This document shows, piece by piece, positions 34,579 through 47,600 of a stretch of 64,000 nt of DNA. A program made the translations under genes and the position numbers. Numbering within the stretch: the stretch's first letter is position 1; every line of letters starts with the position of its first letter. Below the pieces are notes generated by a model that was not told where the DNA came from, did not search any database, and was given only the letters and a program-made list of their open reading frames with translations. Source of the stretch: Antrodiella citrinella (taxonomy: Eukaryota; Basidiomycota; Agaricomycetes; Polyporales; Steccherinaceae); the NCBI GenBank assembly GCA_004802725.1, contig SGPM01000042.1:58292-122291 (forward strand). Reading direction: 5' to 3'.

Positions 34579-37500
34579 ATGTCTCAATACCCTCATGTAA
34601 GTTCTTCGTCGTCGTCTTCGATGCCCTCTAATCCTATTCGTAGTACCAACAAGGCCAGCAAGACCAGTACGACGATTACGACCAGTACAATGCTCCAAAC
34701 CCGTACGAGCAACACCCTTCAGTCACACCGAATCCCTACGAGCAGCACCCTTCAGTCACACCGAATCCCTACGAACAGGAACACCAAAGCTTCCAGCCTA
34801 TTCACCCTGATCCATTTGGTCTCGCGTCACAATCTCCCCCTCACCAAGCGGGGTCGCCGCCTCCTTTGAACGCGTACCATACACCCCTTACCGACCCCTA
34901 CGCACCCTCGCTCCATCCTGCATCGCCTCCACCAGGTGCTTACCTGAATCCCAGCTACCAGACACCTTCCCCCAACTTCCATTCAGTCACACCTCCACCG
35001 CATTCTCTGCTTTCTTCGCCACAACCCTCACCGTACTCTCAGTCTGGCGCACCGTCATCTTTGACGTTCAATGACTTTCAAGAGGAACAGCAGGATGACT
35101 TGGACACAGGCGATATCCCACTGCTGCAGCGGAGAGGTGGAAGAACACCTACAATAGCCATGCCTGGAGAGTATGACCCCCCTACCTCAGATAACGCGTC
35201 AGAAAACAACATCCGGTATGGCAGGATCCCACAACGAGTACCACGCCGGTATAAGACTATCAAGAAGGTCGAGTGAGTAAAACGTTGCTTCATTTGCAAC
35301 ACACTCATGTTCATAAATGTTCGTTAGACTATTCCATGGCAATTTCGTGCTGGACTCCGCAGTGCCGACCAAACTCCTCAACATGTGTGCGCAGCGCAAC
35401 GAACGCGAGTTCACACACATGCGGTACTCCGCAGCGACATGCGACCCGAACGATTTCAAAGATGAAGGCTTCACCCTGCGCCAGGTGCACTACGACCCGC
35501 CGCGACGAACAGAGCTGTTCATCGTCATGACGATGTACAACGAGGACGAGGAGCTGTTCTGTCGGACGATGCATGGTGTGATGAAGAACATTGCGCATCT
35601 GTGTAAGCGGGACCGGAGTAAGACGTGGGGGAAGGAAGGGTGGAAAAAGGTGGTCGTGTGTATCGTGTCGGATGGACGGTCGAAGATCAACTCGAGGACG
35701 TTGAGTGTGATCGCCACAATGGGAGCTTATCAGGATGGTGTTGCCAAGGTGCGTCTCTACATCTCTGACACCTCTTCTTCGTGTAACCCCCGAATAGAAT
35801 ATTGTAAACGCGAAACCCGTGACGGCGCATATTTATGAATACACTGTACAAGGTATGTCTGCAGTACGCTTCTTGGGCGCATGTTCTGACAACGTTGCAG
35901 TTTCTGTCTCACCGTCAATGAAGATTGAAGGCGCAGATCGTGGCATCGTTCCCGTGCAAGTCATCTTCTGTCTGAAGGAGAAGAATCAGAAGAAGATCAA
36001 CTCGCATCGTTGGTTCTTCAACGCATTCGGTCCGATCTTGCAACCCAACGTGTGTGTGTTGCTCGATGTCGGTACCATGCCGGGACCCACCTCTATCTAC
36101 CACTTGTGGAAAGCGTTTGATATCAACTCAAACGTCGGTGGTGCTTGCGGAGAGATCGTAGCTTTGAAGGGGAAATACGGGATGAACCTGTTGAATCCTC
36201 TAGGTGAGCACAGTCAGAGCTTTTTCGTGGGATGATGCTCATCAATGTGCAGTGGCGGCCCAGAACTTCGAGTACAAGATGTCGAATATCTTGGATAAGC
36301 CTCTGTAAGCTTTTTTTCTTCCGCCACGGTGATACGTTACTAACATCTGTCTCTAGCGAATCAGTTTTCGGCTATATCACTGTGCTTCCTGGTGCATTCA
36401 GCGCGTATCGCTACATTGCCCTGCAGAATGACGTCACCGGTGAAGGTCCTCTGCAGAAGTACTTCTTGGGCGAGAAGATGGTAAACGTTTCCGATAATTA
36501 GGATTTGGCCTTGGCTAACGCACGTACACAGCATGGTGCAGGTGCGGACATCTTCACGGCGAATATGTACCTCGCGGAGGATCGGGTGAGTCCCGTCTTC
36601 ATCCGTTCTGGTTCTTATTGCTTAAGTTGTCCGTGTAGATCCTGTGTTGGGAGTTAGTTTCCAAACGCGGCGGGTCATGGATTCTGCACTACGTGAAATC
36701 TGCTTATGCCGTGACCGACGTACCAGACCAGGTAAAGTGAACTGTGTTCGATGCCTCTGCAGATTTATTGAAACGTTTGAACCCGCAGGTGCCTGAGCTG
36801 ATTTCACAACGTCGTCGGTGGTTGAATGGCTCGTTCTTCGCTGCAATTCACAGTACCGTCAAGTTCCACTACATCTACCGCTCTTCGCACAGCTTCATGC
36901 GCAAAGCTTGGATACATGTTGAACTCGTATATCAAACTTTCAATTTGATCTTCTCTTGGTTTGCACTGGTGAGTCGCGCAGACTGTTTGCACGGATCCAG
37001 GGCTAAATCCCTCTTTTCCAGGGAAACTACTATATCTCCTTCACCATCTTGAGCGAATCTATGGAAGACCCTTCGTTCAACCTTAAGGGTATCCACATCG
37101 TGAATCTGATTCTGAACTATTTCTACCTCGGCCTTCTCGTCATGTGCTTCCTCCTCGCACTTGGTAACCGTCCCCAAGGCGCAAAATGGCCTTACACGAT
37201 GGCGTTCGTAGGCTTCGCGTTCATCACAGTTTATATGACCGTACGCAGCTCATTTCCGCTACATCTCCGCCGTGTTCATATACTGAGCGGCGTAAATTTC
37301 AAATTTAGATTGCAGCGTTCTTCTTGGCGTTCAAGGGTATAGACAATATCGTGAAGTCGAATGGGCCCGTCACTCCATCATCGCTCTTCACCAACCCCAT
37401 CTTCCGAAACATCGTCATATCGCTGTTGGCGACGCTCGGGTTGTACTTCCTGTCATCGATTATATTCGTGAGTTGCGCTCGTGTGTACGCCGCAGTGGAG

Positions 37501-38590
37501 TTGCATGCTGACGCTTTATTTTTGCGCGTAGTTTGAACCTTGGCACATGATCACATCATTCATCCAGTATCTGTTGATGGCTCCCTCGTACATCGGCGTG
37601 CTGAATGTCTATGCCGTACGTCTCTTTCGCTGATACATCCCCACATGAAACTGATGTTCTGACTCTTCTCAAGTTTGCCAACGTTCAGTAAGTATCATCC
37701 ACATCTTGATTGCGTTCTCAACCTCCCGCTCTGCTTCACCGAGTGACATGTCTCCACAGTGATGTATCGTGGGGTACGAAGGGCGATAACAAGGTTTCCA
37801 CGGATCTCGGTGTTGTGACGACAGGGAAGAACAAGAACGAGGTGGAGGTGTCTGTGCCCACCGCGGAGACGGACATCAACGCGGCATACGAGGACGCGAT
37901 ACATGTTCTGTCAACGAAGCCTCCCAAGGCGGACTCGAAGCCAGATCCCCAGACGCAGCAGGAAGATTACTACAGGGGTTTCAGAACCAAGTGAGTCTCC
38001 CCCGTCGAGTTCATTTACGTGCATGCGATTTACTGACGTCTTTTCCTTCGTGCGCAGTGTGAGTTGCCTGATCCAAACTTAGACTGCTGTGGGTATGGAT
38101 CTTGAGGTACCTCTGTACTGACGTGTGCGATCATTTTAGGTTCTGTTGGCCTGGACTTTGTCCAACGTGAGTGCAACGCGGCGTGGGTTCTCATGCATCT
38201 GATCACAGTTTCGCTGATATTCTTGTACCAGGGCTTGCTTGCGGCGATTATAGTGTGCGTTTGCAAGATGCCGTTGACCTGATCGTTTCATTTTGCTGAT
38301 TCGGATCTCCCAAACACAGTTCCGCGACGGGCAAAGCATCTGACAAGGGTGCTGACAACACGGTGAACGGCTACATGGCGTTCATACTATTCTCCGTGGC
38401 GGGCCTTGCGTGTACGTGTCCTCCTTTCCGTCTCATGAAAACCGCGTTGGGTACTGACGTCGTAACTTCTCCATCTCTCTTCACGCTGCTGTGGCTCTCT
38501 CTCAACGCTGATCTTTCGGACCTTGCTACAGTCGTTCGCTTCTTGGGATCGACGACGTACCTGCTGATTCGTTTGTTCGCTGGCGAGTAA
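34579..38590 (+). CDS. CHS: Chitin synthase, division 1 (class I-III type)
   Basis: A gene with many exons. Exon 1 is only 18 nt (MSQYPH). The cytosolic N-terminus is Gln/Pro/Tyr-rich with two copies of [11 protein letters not shown]. The catalytic region follows: [75 protein letters not shown], the EDR motif in YLAEDRILCWELV, and the acceptor-site [13 protein letters not shown]. Several membrane helices come after it (for example [48 protein letters not shown] with WGTKGD). The last short exons encode further helices ending LIRLFAGE. Chitin synthases polymerise UDP-GlcNAc into wall chitin at the plasma membrane. The class (probably III) would need phylogeny. Confidence 0.93.
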
Positions 38591-39288
38591 ACGTAAACGT
38601 GTGTGTGCTAGTCGTGTATGCTTCGTCGTTGTTTCACTTCACGGACTGTATGAACGCTCTCTTTATCCGTCGTCGGTTTGCTCTCGCTCGCAATGTTACG
38701 TCTTCCTTTCTATACCTTAAGTAAATTGCCTCTCCGTTTACGAGTGTCTTGACTCTTGTATACCGCCGCCTTGCTCATGCTCATGACCAGAATATGTTTC
38801 TACTATTCTATTACGTTGGTTCCCTTGGAAGTTATAAGCTAAACTAGAACTGGTACCTGACCGGAATAAAGGTACTGATGCAGCCCGTACGAAAAACGAA
38901 ACGAACGTCCCCAAATAATGCACGATGACGAGAGAAATACACAGAAGCGAGGACGGAGGAGGCGGAGGGGAGAGAATACAACGTATGAAGACACTACGTG
39001 ACACATTGGTTTGTTTGGATATATCGGTATCAGAGTCCGGATGCGAAGAAGGAAGAACGTTATTACAGATGACGAGATGACGAGAGAGACCCTCCGGGCG
39101 TTGAGTTGTTACGAGAGTTGCGTTGAGGTGAGTAGTATTGTTCCGCTTGGGAACAAGGAGGGGTGGGTGGTTGTGGTATAATGGATCAGGTATAGTGGGT
39201 GGTGGTTGTCAATGCGAATTAGGATAGTGTCGATGGCTGATGATAAAAAAAGGTTGGATGCAGGTTGGATGGGGATGGAGGCGAGGGT
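38591..39288. other. Convergent intergenic region
   Basis: About 700 bp between the chitin synthase stop and the 3' end of the next minus-strand gene. It is presumably 3' UTRs, rich in GGAGG/GGGTGG tracts near 38950 and 39170. No gene is seen. Confidence 0.45.
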
Positions 39289-39921
39289 CTACGCGCGTGT
39301 GGCATCCTTCGTCTGAAAACAAAAACGCGCACGACGGTCAGCCTCACGACGCCACGGCAGATATGATTGGATGACGTACAGACGAGCCCTTTTGTTTCTT
39401 TCGTGTGATGGTCAGAGCCGACTCGTCATCGAAGCTAGGCGAGTTGCTCGGGTTCCCCAGTGGCGAAGTCTAGACGGAGGACGGGTCGCGTTCGGAAAAC
39501 GCGGGGAATGTGGCGTCAGCTGGGCGGTCACGCAGGGAACAACGAACGCCACTCACGACCCCAGGGTATGCATGACCCTTCTGATACACGTCCTTTCGTT
39601 GTCTAGTCGTCTGGAGGACCGAGTTCAACTGTGGGAGGGACAAAGAGCGGGAGTGGCGTGAGTGAGCGAGTGGCGTGGCGTGGCAGAGAAAGAGCGGAAT
39701 GAGCGACGGAAGACGCGTCTATGCACCTTGGCTTCACTAGCGTTCTTTGTCCGTCCGTAGTGCACCATGTCGTTGGTGACCGAGGTCATGTTCGGGAACG
39801 ACGACAGCGAGTGCGCGAAACTGGGGAGGGACGCGATGGAGTTGGGGGATGGCATTGCGTGGGTATTGGAGGTCACGGTAGACATGGAAGAAGAGGAGGA
39901 TGACCGGCTGCAAGAGGACAT
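39289..39921 (-). CDS. Small soluble protein of unknown function
   Basis: Four exons, 39727-39921, 39557-39628, 39380-39469 and 39289-39312, all separated by phase-0 introns, encode 126 residues. The N-terminal third is Ser-rich (MSSCSRSSSSSSMSTVTSN). The rest is polar and looks conserved in style: MVHYGRTKNASEAKLNSV, RQRKDVYQKGHAYPGV, SFDDESALTITRKKQKGSS. There is no signal peptide or membrane span. An in-frame ATG at 40014 would add 31 residues. The internal M at VHYGRTKN could be the real start if the Ser-rich part is leader. I do not recognise the family. The evidence is coherent splicing rather than homology. Confidence 0.6.
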
Positions 39922-40895
39922 GTGTGGGGATTTAGATTCAGACCAGGGAGGGTTCAGTATAGTTATATCTGCAACGGGAGTCGGGGATACAAAACGGCGC
40001 GCTGGGAGAGTCAAGAGTCAAGCCAGGTTAGGGACAGAACGAGGGGACAGAATAGCAGCCAGGGAGGGAAAGACGCCATCATGCACTGCCGAATAGCCAG
40101 GCCTTTCATACATCTCATGAAAAGCGGACGAGCTGTTCTCAGCAGAGCCTCAGTCGCGACCAACCATCCAACCAACGCGTGGCTGATTGACCGGCGACTG
40201 CAATGTTCGTTCGCGCCCGCCGTGTCAAGCCGCTGCAGATTAGAGATTCTAGCCAAAGATATGAAGGGGTTCATAGCCATTTCGGGCAAAAAACATCAGG
40301 CATGGCGGGGGATGCCGAACGACAAAGGGTCACAAGGATGTTCGACGAATGGAAAGCAGCGCGGAAACCCTAGGGAACGAGCGGTTGCATGGTTGGGTGG
40401 AGGCAATCGTGGCAGCTCCGACCACGCTGTAAGTGGGAACCGAATTCACAGGCGCTACGGGTGGGGGACGCCTCGCGAGAAACATGCCGGAAGGCTGAAT
40501 GCAACATGATATGGCGGTGAATGTAGACGCCACTCGCAAGGTGGGAGTCAGATATGAGAAGATGAGACCAGATTATCGGACTGTCGGACGGGGTATCGTA
40601 CTGATGAATAAAGATCGTAGGTTCATCGAGTCAAATACAGCCTATCTTGAGATGCGGCGCGTCTATCTCCACTCCTGCTTCGGATTCGTGGGTCTCTTGT
40701 ACGGAAGAAATGTGCTCAAAAGGTACATCTGGCGGTGCCGCGCGCAGCAATCGAAGGAAGTATCATTAAGCGATGCTAATCGTGTGCGATTGAATGAAGA
40801 CTTACAACGGGGAAATGACTCGATCTAGTTGACTTGGGTACAATGCTGCTTTTATGCTCCGGGGCCGCTATCTCCATCCGCCAAGAAGCTCGCAC
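39922..40895. other. Intergenic region
   Basis: About 970 bp with no assigned gene. A plus-strand frame (39922-40509) runs antisense to the small gene promoter and has no recognisable content. Confidence 0.4.
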
Positions 40896-42038
40896 TTAAA
40901 CAGAGAGCCATAGGTGATCATCCGCGTGCGTGAACTGATGCAGCCCTGTGGATGTCCAAACCTGTTGATGATAGATCCACAGGTTGATCTGCGGCCCAAA
41001 CCAGAACACCACGCGATGGAGAGAGGGACAGTATATATGCATCTCCAATGTGAGAGTGCGCTGCATGACCTCGATGGGGGCGGGTTCCAGATGAGATACA
41101 TCGAACGCAATACACTGCAAGTTGTGCAACTTGAGAAGGTGTCGATGGATGATATTGTGCTGAATGAAAGACAGAGGTCAATACGTGAGTCCACGAGGGC
41201 CAGCAGTGTTACTTACATCAACCCACGGCATTGGAATAACGCCCAAGTACTTGAGTCCCGCACACCACTTGGGCTCTGACGTCAACGCTTCCAGAGCTTG
41301 CCCAAGGAATTGCTCTGGGATCATGCTAAAATGAAGACTGCGAAGCGGGGTATCAAGGGTGACAGCGCCCTCGATAAATTCCGCAAGCAAGGGAGACACT
41401 TCCTCATCCACCGCTACACGCATATGTGTCACACGGGGACACCGCAGGAGCTCAGCTGCGACCAGCAGAGGTCCCTCGTAAGTCTCTAGTGCTTGCAGGT
41501 ATCCAGCGGGCATAGATTCGACCTGAGTAATGTCTGTGGCGTCTAGGGTCATCAGGTACTTCAACTGGGTTTGCGTTTTGAGGAAGGCCACCAGGTTTGC
41601 GTCCCAGACCAGACGGAATTTACCGTGGTGCAGTTGGAAGCGGTGCTGGTCGTCGAGCTCTTCCGGGTCAAGAATCCACGTGTTGGTCATGATTGGGTCG
41701 TGAATCAAGAGGTCCTTGAGCTCTGTCATAGTGACCAAGGCGAGCTGGATGGTCTTCCAGAAGTGCATGGGCAGTTGCACTCTGGACACAGTGCGCCGCA
41801 CGTCGACCCAGAACCAGAAACGCTTGACGTATGCACCCCGGACTCCGTCGTTGCGCAGAAGAGCCATACAGACGTGAAATGCGATGTTGGCATCTCCGAG
41901 GACTAGGTTGCTGTACAGTTTGCGTTCGGCGACGCGTTGGTACGATTTGTTGAGACGGCAAAGGAGCGGGAGTTCGGGGACGCGGATATGCTGCAGAACG
42001 CGAGCAAAGATCTCGAGAGGAAGCGTCCTGGCCGCCAT
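40896..42038 (-). CDS. F-box-like / leucine-rich protein
   Basis: Two exons, 41217-42038 and 40896-41159, joined in phase 0 (GTAAGT donor), give 361 residues. The N-terminus (MAARTLPLEIFARVLQHIRV, then PELPLLCRLNKSYQRVAERKL) fits an F-box-like helix set, as in substrate receptors of SCF ubiquitin ligases. The remainder has irregular Leu-rich segments (LKDLLIHDPIM, LKYLMTLDATDI, LRSHFSM-like, LQCIAFDVSHLEP), as in the large agaricomycete F-box/LRR families. The target is unknown. An upstream in-frame ATG at 42182 would add 48 basic residues; the later start is preferred because the F-box then lies at the N-terminus, as usual. The gene shares a 323-bp divergent promoter region with EB1. Confidence 0.8.
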
Positions 42039-42361
42039 GTCTGTGCACGATTCAGAGTCTGCCGAAAGCGCAACACGATAATAAGAAACGTACGAGGAAT
42101 GTCTTGTCCGACCACTTGATTTTTGTTTCCTCCCACAATCTTTACGATGGGAATACGACGACAATTTTGCGCGGTTGCACAAGACTTTTGGAGACGTTTG
42201 AAGCGGGATGGAGAGGAGTTGGAAAAACGGACAAAGTTGAAGAGATTACGTGGGCGGCTAATTCTCAAAACGCGTCCGAAACGTTGGCCACATCTTTGTC
42301 CTCATCGTCCATCATCGCCTGCTCGATATAACACTTCACTGCCATTTTCACGCGTCTCGAG
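42039..42361. promoter_or_regulatory. Bidirectional promoter region
   Basis: This 323 bp separates the start codons of the F-box-like gene (-) and EB1 (+), so both promoters must lie here or in the leaders. No specific element is identifiable. Confidence 0.4.
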
Positions 42362-43393
42362 ATGGGAGAATCACGAAATGAACTCTTGGCTTGGGTGAAC
42401 GAGCTCCTCCAGATCAACTACACGAAGATCGAGCAGTGTGGCACAGGCGGTGCTTACTGCCAGATTTTGGACTCGATTTTTGGTGAGACAGTCTGGCGAC
42501 ATGTCCTATGGTTGTTGATTGAACGCGATGCATTACTAGGCGATATCCCAATGACACGAGTCAAAATGAACGCGAAACACGAATACGAATTCATTGCCAA
42601 CTTCAAAGTGTTGCAGACCGCTTTGAAAGGACACAAGGTGGACAAAGTGCGTCATGCCCTCACGCTTATGTCTGTCTTTCAAAGATGCTGATAGTTCCTG
42701 TCAATCAGCCTATACCCGTCGAAAAACTCGTCAGATGCAAGATGCAGTACGTCCGCTTCCTCAGGGTCAAAGCACATCATTCTGATTCACGACTGCTCGC
42801 GCTTCCAGAGACAACCTCGAGTTCATGCAATGGATGAAACGATACTGGGACGCCAACTACGGAGGCCAGAGGTACGATCCCGTGGCTCGGAGAAAAGGTG
42901 CGCCTGTCGACACACCTGCTACCATCGCTCCGCTGGCGCCGTCTTCACGTACCGGCGGAGGCCTTGGTATCGGGAGCGGGCGCGCGGGTGGCAAGACACC
43001 CGTCAGTGGCCACCGATCGGGTTCAGCTCAGCCAAACGAAGCCGTCCAGCATCTACAGGCGCAAGTCCGGGAGATGTCAACACATTTGGAGGGGCTGGAG
43101 AAGGAGCGTGATTTCTACTTTGCAAAGGTGAGATATGACGCCCAGACCGCGATCCGCTACTGATATCTGGTGGAACATAGCTTCGGGATATCGAGATCCT
43201 CGTTCAGCAGCAGGTAGAGGTCTTAGAAGCGGAGGGTAAAGATGATCAGGTCCTGCGGGACATCCAGCGAATCTTGTACTCCACAGAAGTAAGTTGAATG
43301 ATGTCTTCAATCCACACTTATCTCATCATGCTGCAGGACGGCTTCGAAGTTCCAGACCCCGCGGTGCAAGCCGATGAGGAAGAGACCTTTTAG
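42362..43393 (+). CDS. MAL3: EB1-family microtubule plus-end tracking protein
   Basis: Six exons, 42362-42482, 42540-42646, 42709-42746, 42809-43127, 43181-43288 and 43337-43393, encode 249 residues with consistent phases. An N-terminal calponin-homology domain (residues about 1-110: [61 protein letters not shown]) binds growing microtubule ends. A Ser/Gly/Pro-rich linker follows. The coiled-coil EB homology region ([31 protein letters not shown]) mediates dimerisation and partner binding. The C-terminus ends DEEETF, an acidic aromatic tail of the EEY/F kind recognised by CAP-Gly proteins. Length and layout match Mal3/Bim1. The gene is intact. Confidence 0.95.
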
Positions 43394-43946
43394 TCTTGTC
43401 CAGAATACACATTATCTCCGCTCGTTATCCATCTACAGCCAACTCGTCCCCCCAGGCAGCATACAACTCTCTTTTATTTTGGCTCATGCGCTATTCCTTC
43501 ACTCGTTATGCATGTATCTTCTTGGGTGTCGCACAATTTCTCCGTTTTGTATCCAAATACAGCTTCGTTCCCTGTTTCTTATCACTCGTGCGACCTAGAA
43601 CTTTTCAATACCCAACGTGACTCATATCAGTGTGTCCTCGCATTTTGCAATTGCGATCTGCTCCCCATCTGCTTGAACCCACCAGTCAGTGCTCTAACAA
43701 AAGCGGCGTGAAACATGCATCTGTCCTCGCTCTCCGGCTTATTTCGTGTGTAGCGAGCCCTGAACAGTCGCCTTTTGTGGATCGTTTGACCTACTCTCTG
43801 CTTCTAAAAAGTGACAAGCGAGACTGAAGGGACTCTCATCTGGAGACATCGAATGAAGTATTGGGTGTGACCCGAAGTTAGAGTGAACGATTAGGGGTGA
43901 ATACATATACCGTAGATCGACGAAGTGCGTGAAACAGACCCTAGAC
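43394..43946. other. Convergent intergenic region
   Basis: This is 550 bp between the EB1 and SDR 3' ends, T/C-rich. No gene is seen. Confidence 0.45.
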
Positions 43947-45459
43947 TCAGACCTCCTGCTTCTTCTCAAACTTCGCAACCTCCTCCTCGAGCCAAGTCCA
44001 CAGACGAGCGCCCGTCTCGGGGTCGTATGTGTCGTCGGGTCCACGGGCTGCTCGCGCCCAAGGGATCAAGAACTATGCAGAAGACGTATGTGAGTTCACG
44101 CATCCACCTAGTCGAACAACGAGGAAATGTGGACGTACCTGGCCATTGTGCTGGATAGCTTCAGGCATCACACCACCCCAGAGTTGTGTCAATGCACCGT
44201 ATGACGTGGGGTAAAGCAGGAAGGTTTTCTGCGTGCGTGAGTGTAAATACCAATTTACATAATGAGGAGAAGAGATGTGGCGTACCAGGACCCAGAGCTC
44301 GAAGCCGGATACATGACGCTGCAGGTTGGACTTCAGGTTACCTGTGTCAGACCGGTGTCAAACCGTCACAACTATGACAGTATGTACGCAAGCGGAAGCC
44401 ACCTACCAGGGTTGCAGGACATTGACAGTATACCCTTATCACCGTACCTCTGGGCGATTTGGCGAGCAATGACGACATTAGCCTATCGTGAACACATAAT
44501 TTTAGCTGATAAGTTGCATCAGGATGCAATACTACACGTACGTTCTTGCTCTGAAGATACAGTCTCTTAGTGCCAAGTTTGACGCGTGGAGGTCCATCGA
44601 CGAAAGTATCCCAGTGCAGACCGGACAAAAAGGCCCCAAACGAAGACGTGGTAATGATACGTGCATGGCTATCCGACGATGTCTCCTTGCCTGCAAACAA
44701 GGCAGGCATCAACAGCTCAGTGAAGTAGAAAGGACCTGAGACGCAATTATAAGCGATACGTAAGACTACATCCAGGATAATGAATGCATACCGACTACGT
44801 TGGTACCAAATTGCAGATCATATCCGTCGGCAGTCGTCAATTCGACGGGAGGAGCCATAACGCCACTGCGGAACAAAGACATGTAAGATCGAAGCGAGAA
44901 ACGAAAATAATGACAACTCACGCATTGTTGAACAAGACGTGTAATTCTTTCTCTTTGCTGTTGTATATAAATGCAAGCTTCAGAGTGTGTTCACCATGGT
45001 TTTTGTCTCAAACGTACCTCAGGAATTCTTTGGCTGCCCGACGCACTGATGCCAGACTGCTCAGATCCAGCTCCAAAGAGATAGCCTCCTTCCCTGTAGC
45101 CTCCTTCAAGCTATCAATCGCAGTCTGGATTTGTGTCGTGTTGCGGGCAGCGATGTACACCTTCGCATTATGGTCTAACAGAGCCTAAATAATTGAGATA
45201 AGGGCCCCGACTTTACATCTGCAGGCTCCGTACAGCAAGAAACATACCTTTGCAGTCTCATAACCAATTCCGCTGCTTCCACCTGTGATATGTTCAGTCT
45301 TTCTCGTTTCAAGAGCAATTGAATATGGCGTGACGACGTACCGGTAACTATGCAGACACGGTTCGTCAAGTCCGGGATCTGGTCCACGCTGAACTTGGGT
45401 TTCGGAGGGTACGTTTGGGTCCAAAACGTGGGTAAGTATTTCAAGAAGCTCATCGTCAA
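43947..45459 (-). CDS. Short-chain dehydrogenase/reductase (retinol dehydrogenase-like)
   Basis: A multi-exon gene of roughly 310 residues. It starts MTMSFLKYLPTFWTQTYPPK. The Rossmann nucleotide-binding motif VTG-GSSGIG is split by an intron. ALLDHNAKVYIAARN and LDLSSLASVRRAA follow, then LHVLFNNAGVM (the NNAG motif), ARIITTSSFGA and YLQSKNVLFANEMARRYG with the catalytic Tyr-x-x-x-Lys. SVSCNPGNLKSNL and a C-terminal Lys/Glu-rich tail follow. This is the layout of the WW-oxidoreductase/RDH12-like SDR group common in fungi, NAD(P)-dependent enzymes of unknown substrate. The catalytic residues are present and no break was seen. An alternative start two codons downstream is possible. Confidence 0.87.
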
Positions 45460-47600
45460 GGATTACAAGAGGCTTGCAGGAGGGGTGGGAGGGGCAAATA
45501 ACACGACATACCCGACTTTATACAAATTTTTACACTCCTAAGTCTCCTTGCGGCCGTTGCCAGAAATGTGTCATTCTGCCGTACGCTTGCGTAGATGCTC
45601 GGCCGAGGGTGTGGTCAAGCGGAATGCCAATATTGTCGATGAGTACTCTCGATGAGTCCCTGTCCCTGTCCTGGCTGAGTTGTGCCACAGGCAATTATTC
45701 CTACCGGCTACTCAAGAAGCCGTTTGAAGCCGCTCGCTACGCTCGCATACCCGCGAAAAGCCAGGATACGGCATGTACAACCGCGATACTTACAGGCCGT
45801 CGCTGTGCACTGCTGGGATTGTCAGATCTACATCGAAAGTCAGTACATGCTAGTCTCGGTTCCAGCCCTTCATTCCGAAAAGGCAACGAGAACGAGACAG
45901 AGGGAGAAGGGATAAAGAGTCGGTTTGACCTCTGTCATACCATAAACTTGAACGGTTTTAAAATCAAAACGGCAGGGTACGAGACTAAGCACACGCTTCG
46001 CTTCAACGGATCGCGCAACTCACCTTTGAATGCAGATACTCACATTTGGGCGTATCATCACAACCACGAGAAAGCGCTCGTACCTGGCTTGGGAGAATTG
46101 CCAGCCTCGAGGAACTAGGAGCAACCTTCTCCAGGCGGCAGTCTGCATTAGTACTTCGGCGAAATATGAGTGCTTGAGTGAAGTACGATGGTTTCGATTA
46201 TTTCGAACGCAAAAGATGAGCGATTCTTCTATGTCCTTTCACGTGACAGTGTTGCTTGTTCCTGTTGCTCAGTGAGAACCACCTTTTGTAGATCATCGGT
46301 CCAGGTTCATTCACTATCAAGTTCGTCCCCAGCCGTTGCTGGCTCGTTCATTTGAAAAGTGAGACCAAACGAATGATTCTCCGCATCTGACTTCGAGACG
46401 TCAAACGACCTGTGGTCTATACACTGTGTGGCAGTGTCATTCAAAGTGAGTAGTAGCCTTTGGAGACGGATACTATGCCCGTAGAACGACTACCTCAGGG
46501 AACAATGCTCACGGGAGTCACAGCCGTTATACATGAACGTCTGTCCTTTTGGTTCAAGCCTTGGCCATCGATCATGTTGTCGGTATAGAGGAAGATGTCA
46601 GCTTCTTTCTCATATTTTTGAGGGTGCCCTGATAGCACGCGGTGGAGAGCAGTGGGTGATGGACATCGATGCGGCTGCCCTCAACAGCACGGGTCGCACT
46701 TAGTTATAGAGGGCTTCAAAGAAGTATTGAAGCCCATACGTGATCATCTCTTGGGGTCACTCTTCTTGCGGGAAGTCTAGAGGTGCGGGGTCACAGCTCT
46801 TGTCATGTTGAAGATCAAAATGGGTAGACCTGAAAAGTTAAAACCATAGACCCCGCTCACCGAACAGCATTATTGACATCCGTTGAGATCAAGCTTAAGA
46901 AAGCTGCCTCTTCTCACTAAATCTACAACGGCTGCCGAGCACGGTACCTCTCCCGGTTGACACTCCGATTCCAGGCCCCAAATTAAATAGTAAATACCAG
47001 GATTTCCTTCCTGTCAGATTTCGAACTTGGAATCCGTTTGTTCGTACATTGGATCGACATCACGGAGAGCAGCGAGTCATAAGGGACAGTTGAAATGTAA
47101 TGTCGTCAGTTTACCTGCTCGCTATTTCTTTCGACCCACCATTCCCATAGATAGCCATCCTTATACGAACAACCTGGTAGCTCCAACAATAGAAAAGAAC
47201 ATTAACGCGATAATTTGTTCGTGAGAGGTCAGGCGGGTGGACACGTTCGGTGCATATGCCAGTGCAACGGTGTATCATCGGTATGGTATCAGAAAGAGCT
47301 TTAGTGGTTATCTTCGTCTCACCGATGCATGCTGTTACTATAATAAAAATACACGCAACTGAGCATCGAACGGCCTGTTCAAGGGCCAAGGCAACTTCGT
47401 GTCTTCGAGTCCGACTGAGCGATATCCTCGTGATACGATCACATGACAAAATCGCGTTCTGAGTCTCGCTTAGCCGAGTTCACATCCATGCCCACCGTCA
47501 TGCGTCAGTTGAACGTTGAACGTCTTCCTACCCTCCCATCACGGTAAGTACGACCGCTGGCTCCATCTGAACGGACCGTTGAAGGCTTTCATAGCTCAAG
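45460..47600. other. Intergenic 2.1 kb
   Basis: This carries the promoters of the SDR (-) and beta-galactosidase (+) genes. A 214-codon plus-strand frame (45474-46118) begins 15 bp from the SDR start and has no recognisable content. From 46120 to 47590 the frames are short on both strands. Confidence 0.5.

Noticed and set aside
39922..40509. 195-codon plus-strand open frame
   Set aside because: It is antisense to the upstream part of the small spliced gene and has no domain.
45474..46118. 214-codon plus-strand open frame
   Set aside because: It starts 15 bp from the SDR start codon on the other strand, has no recognisable domain, and has an unbiased composition with many rare combinations. 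Probably chance within the shared promoter.
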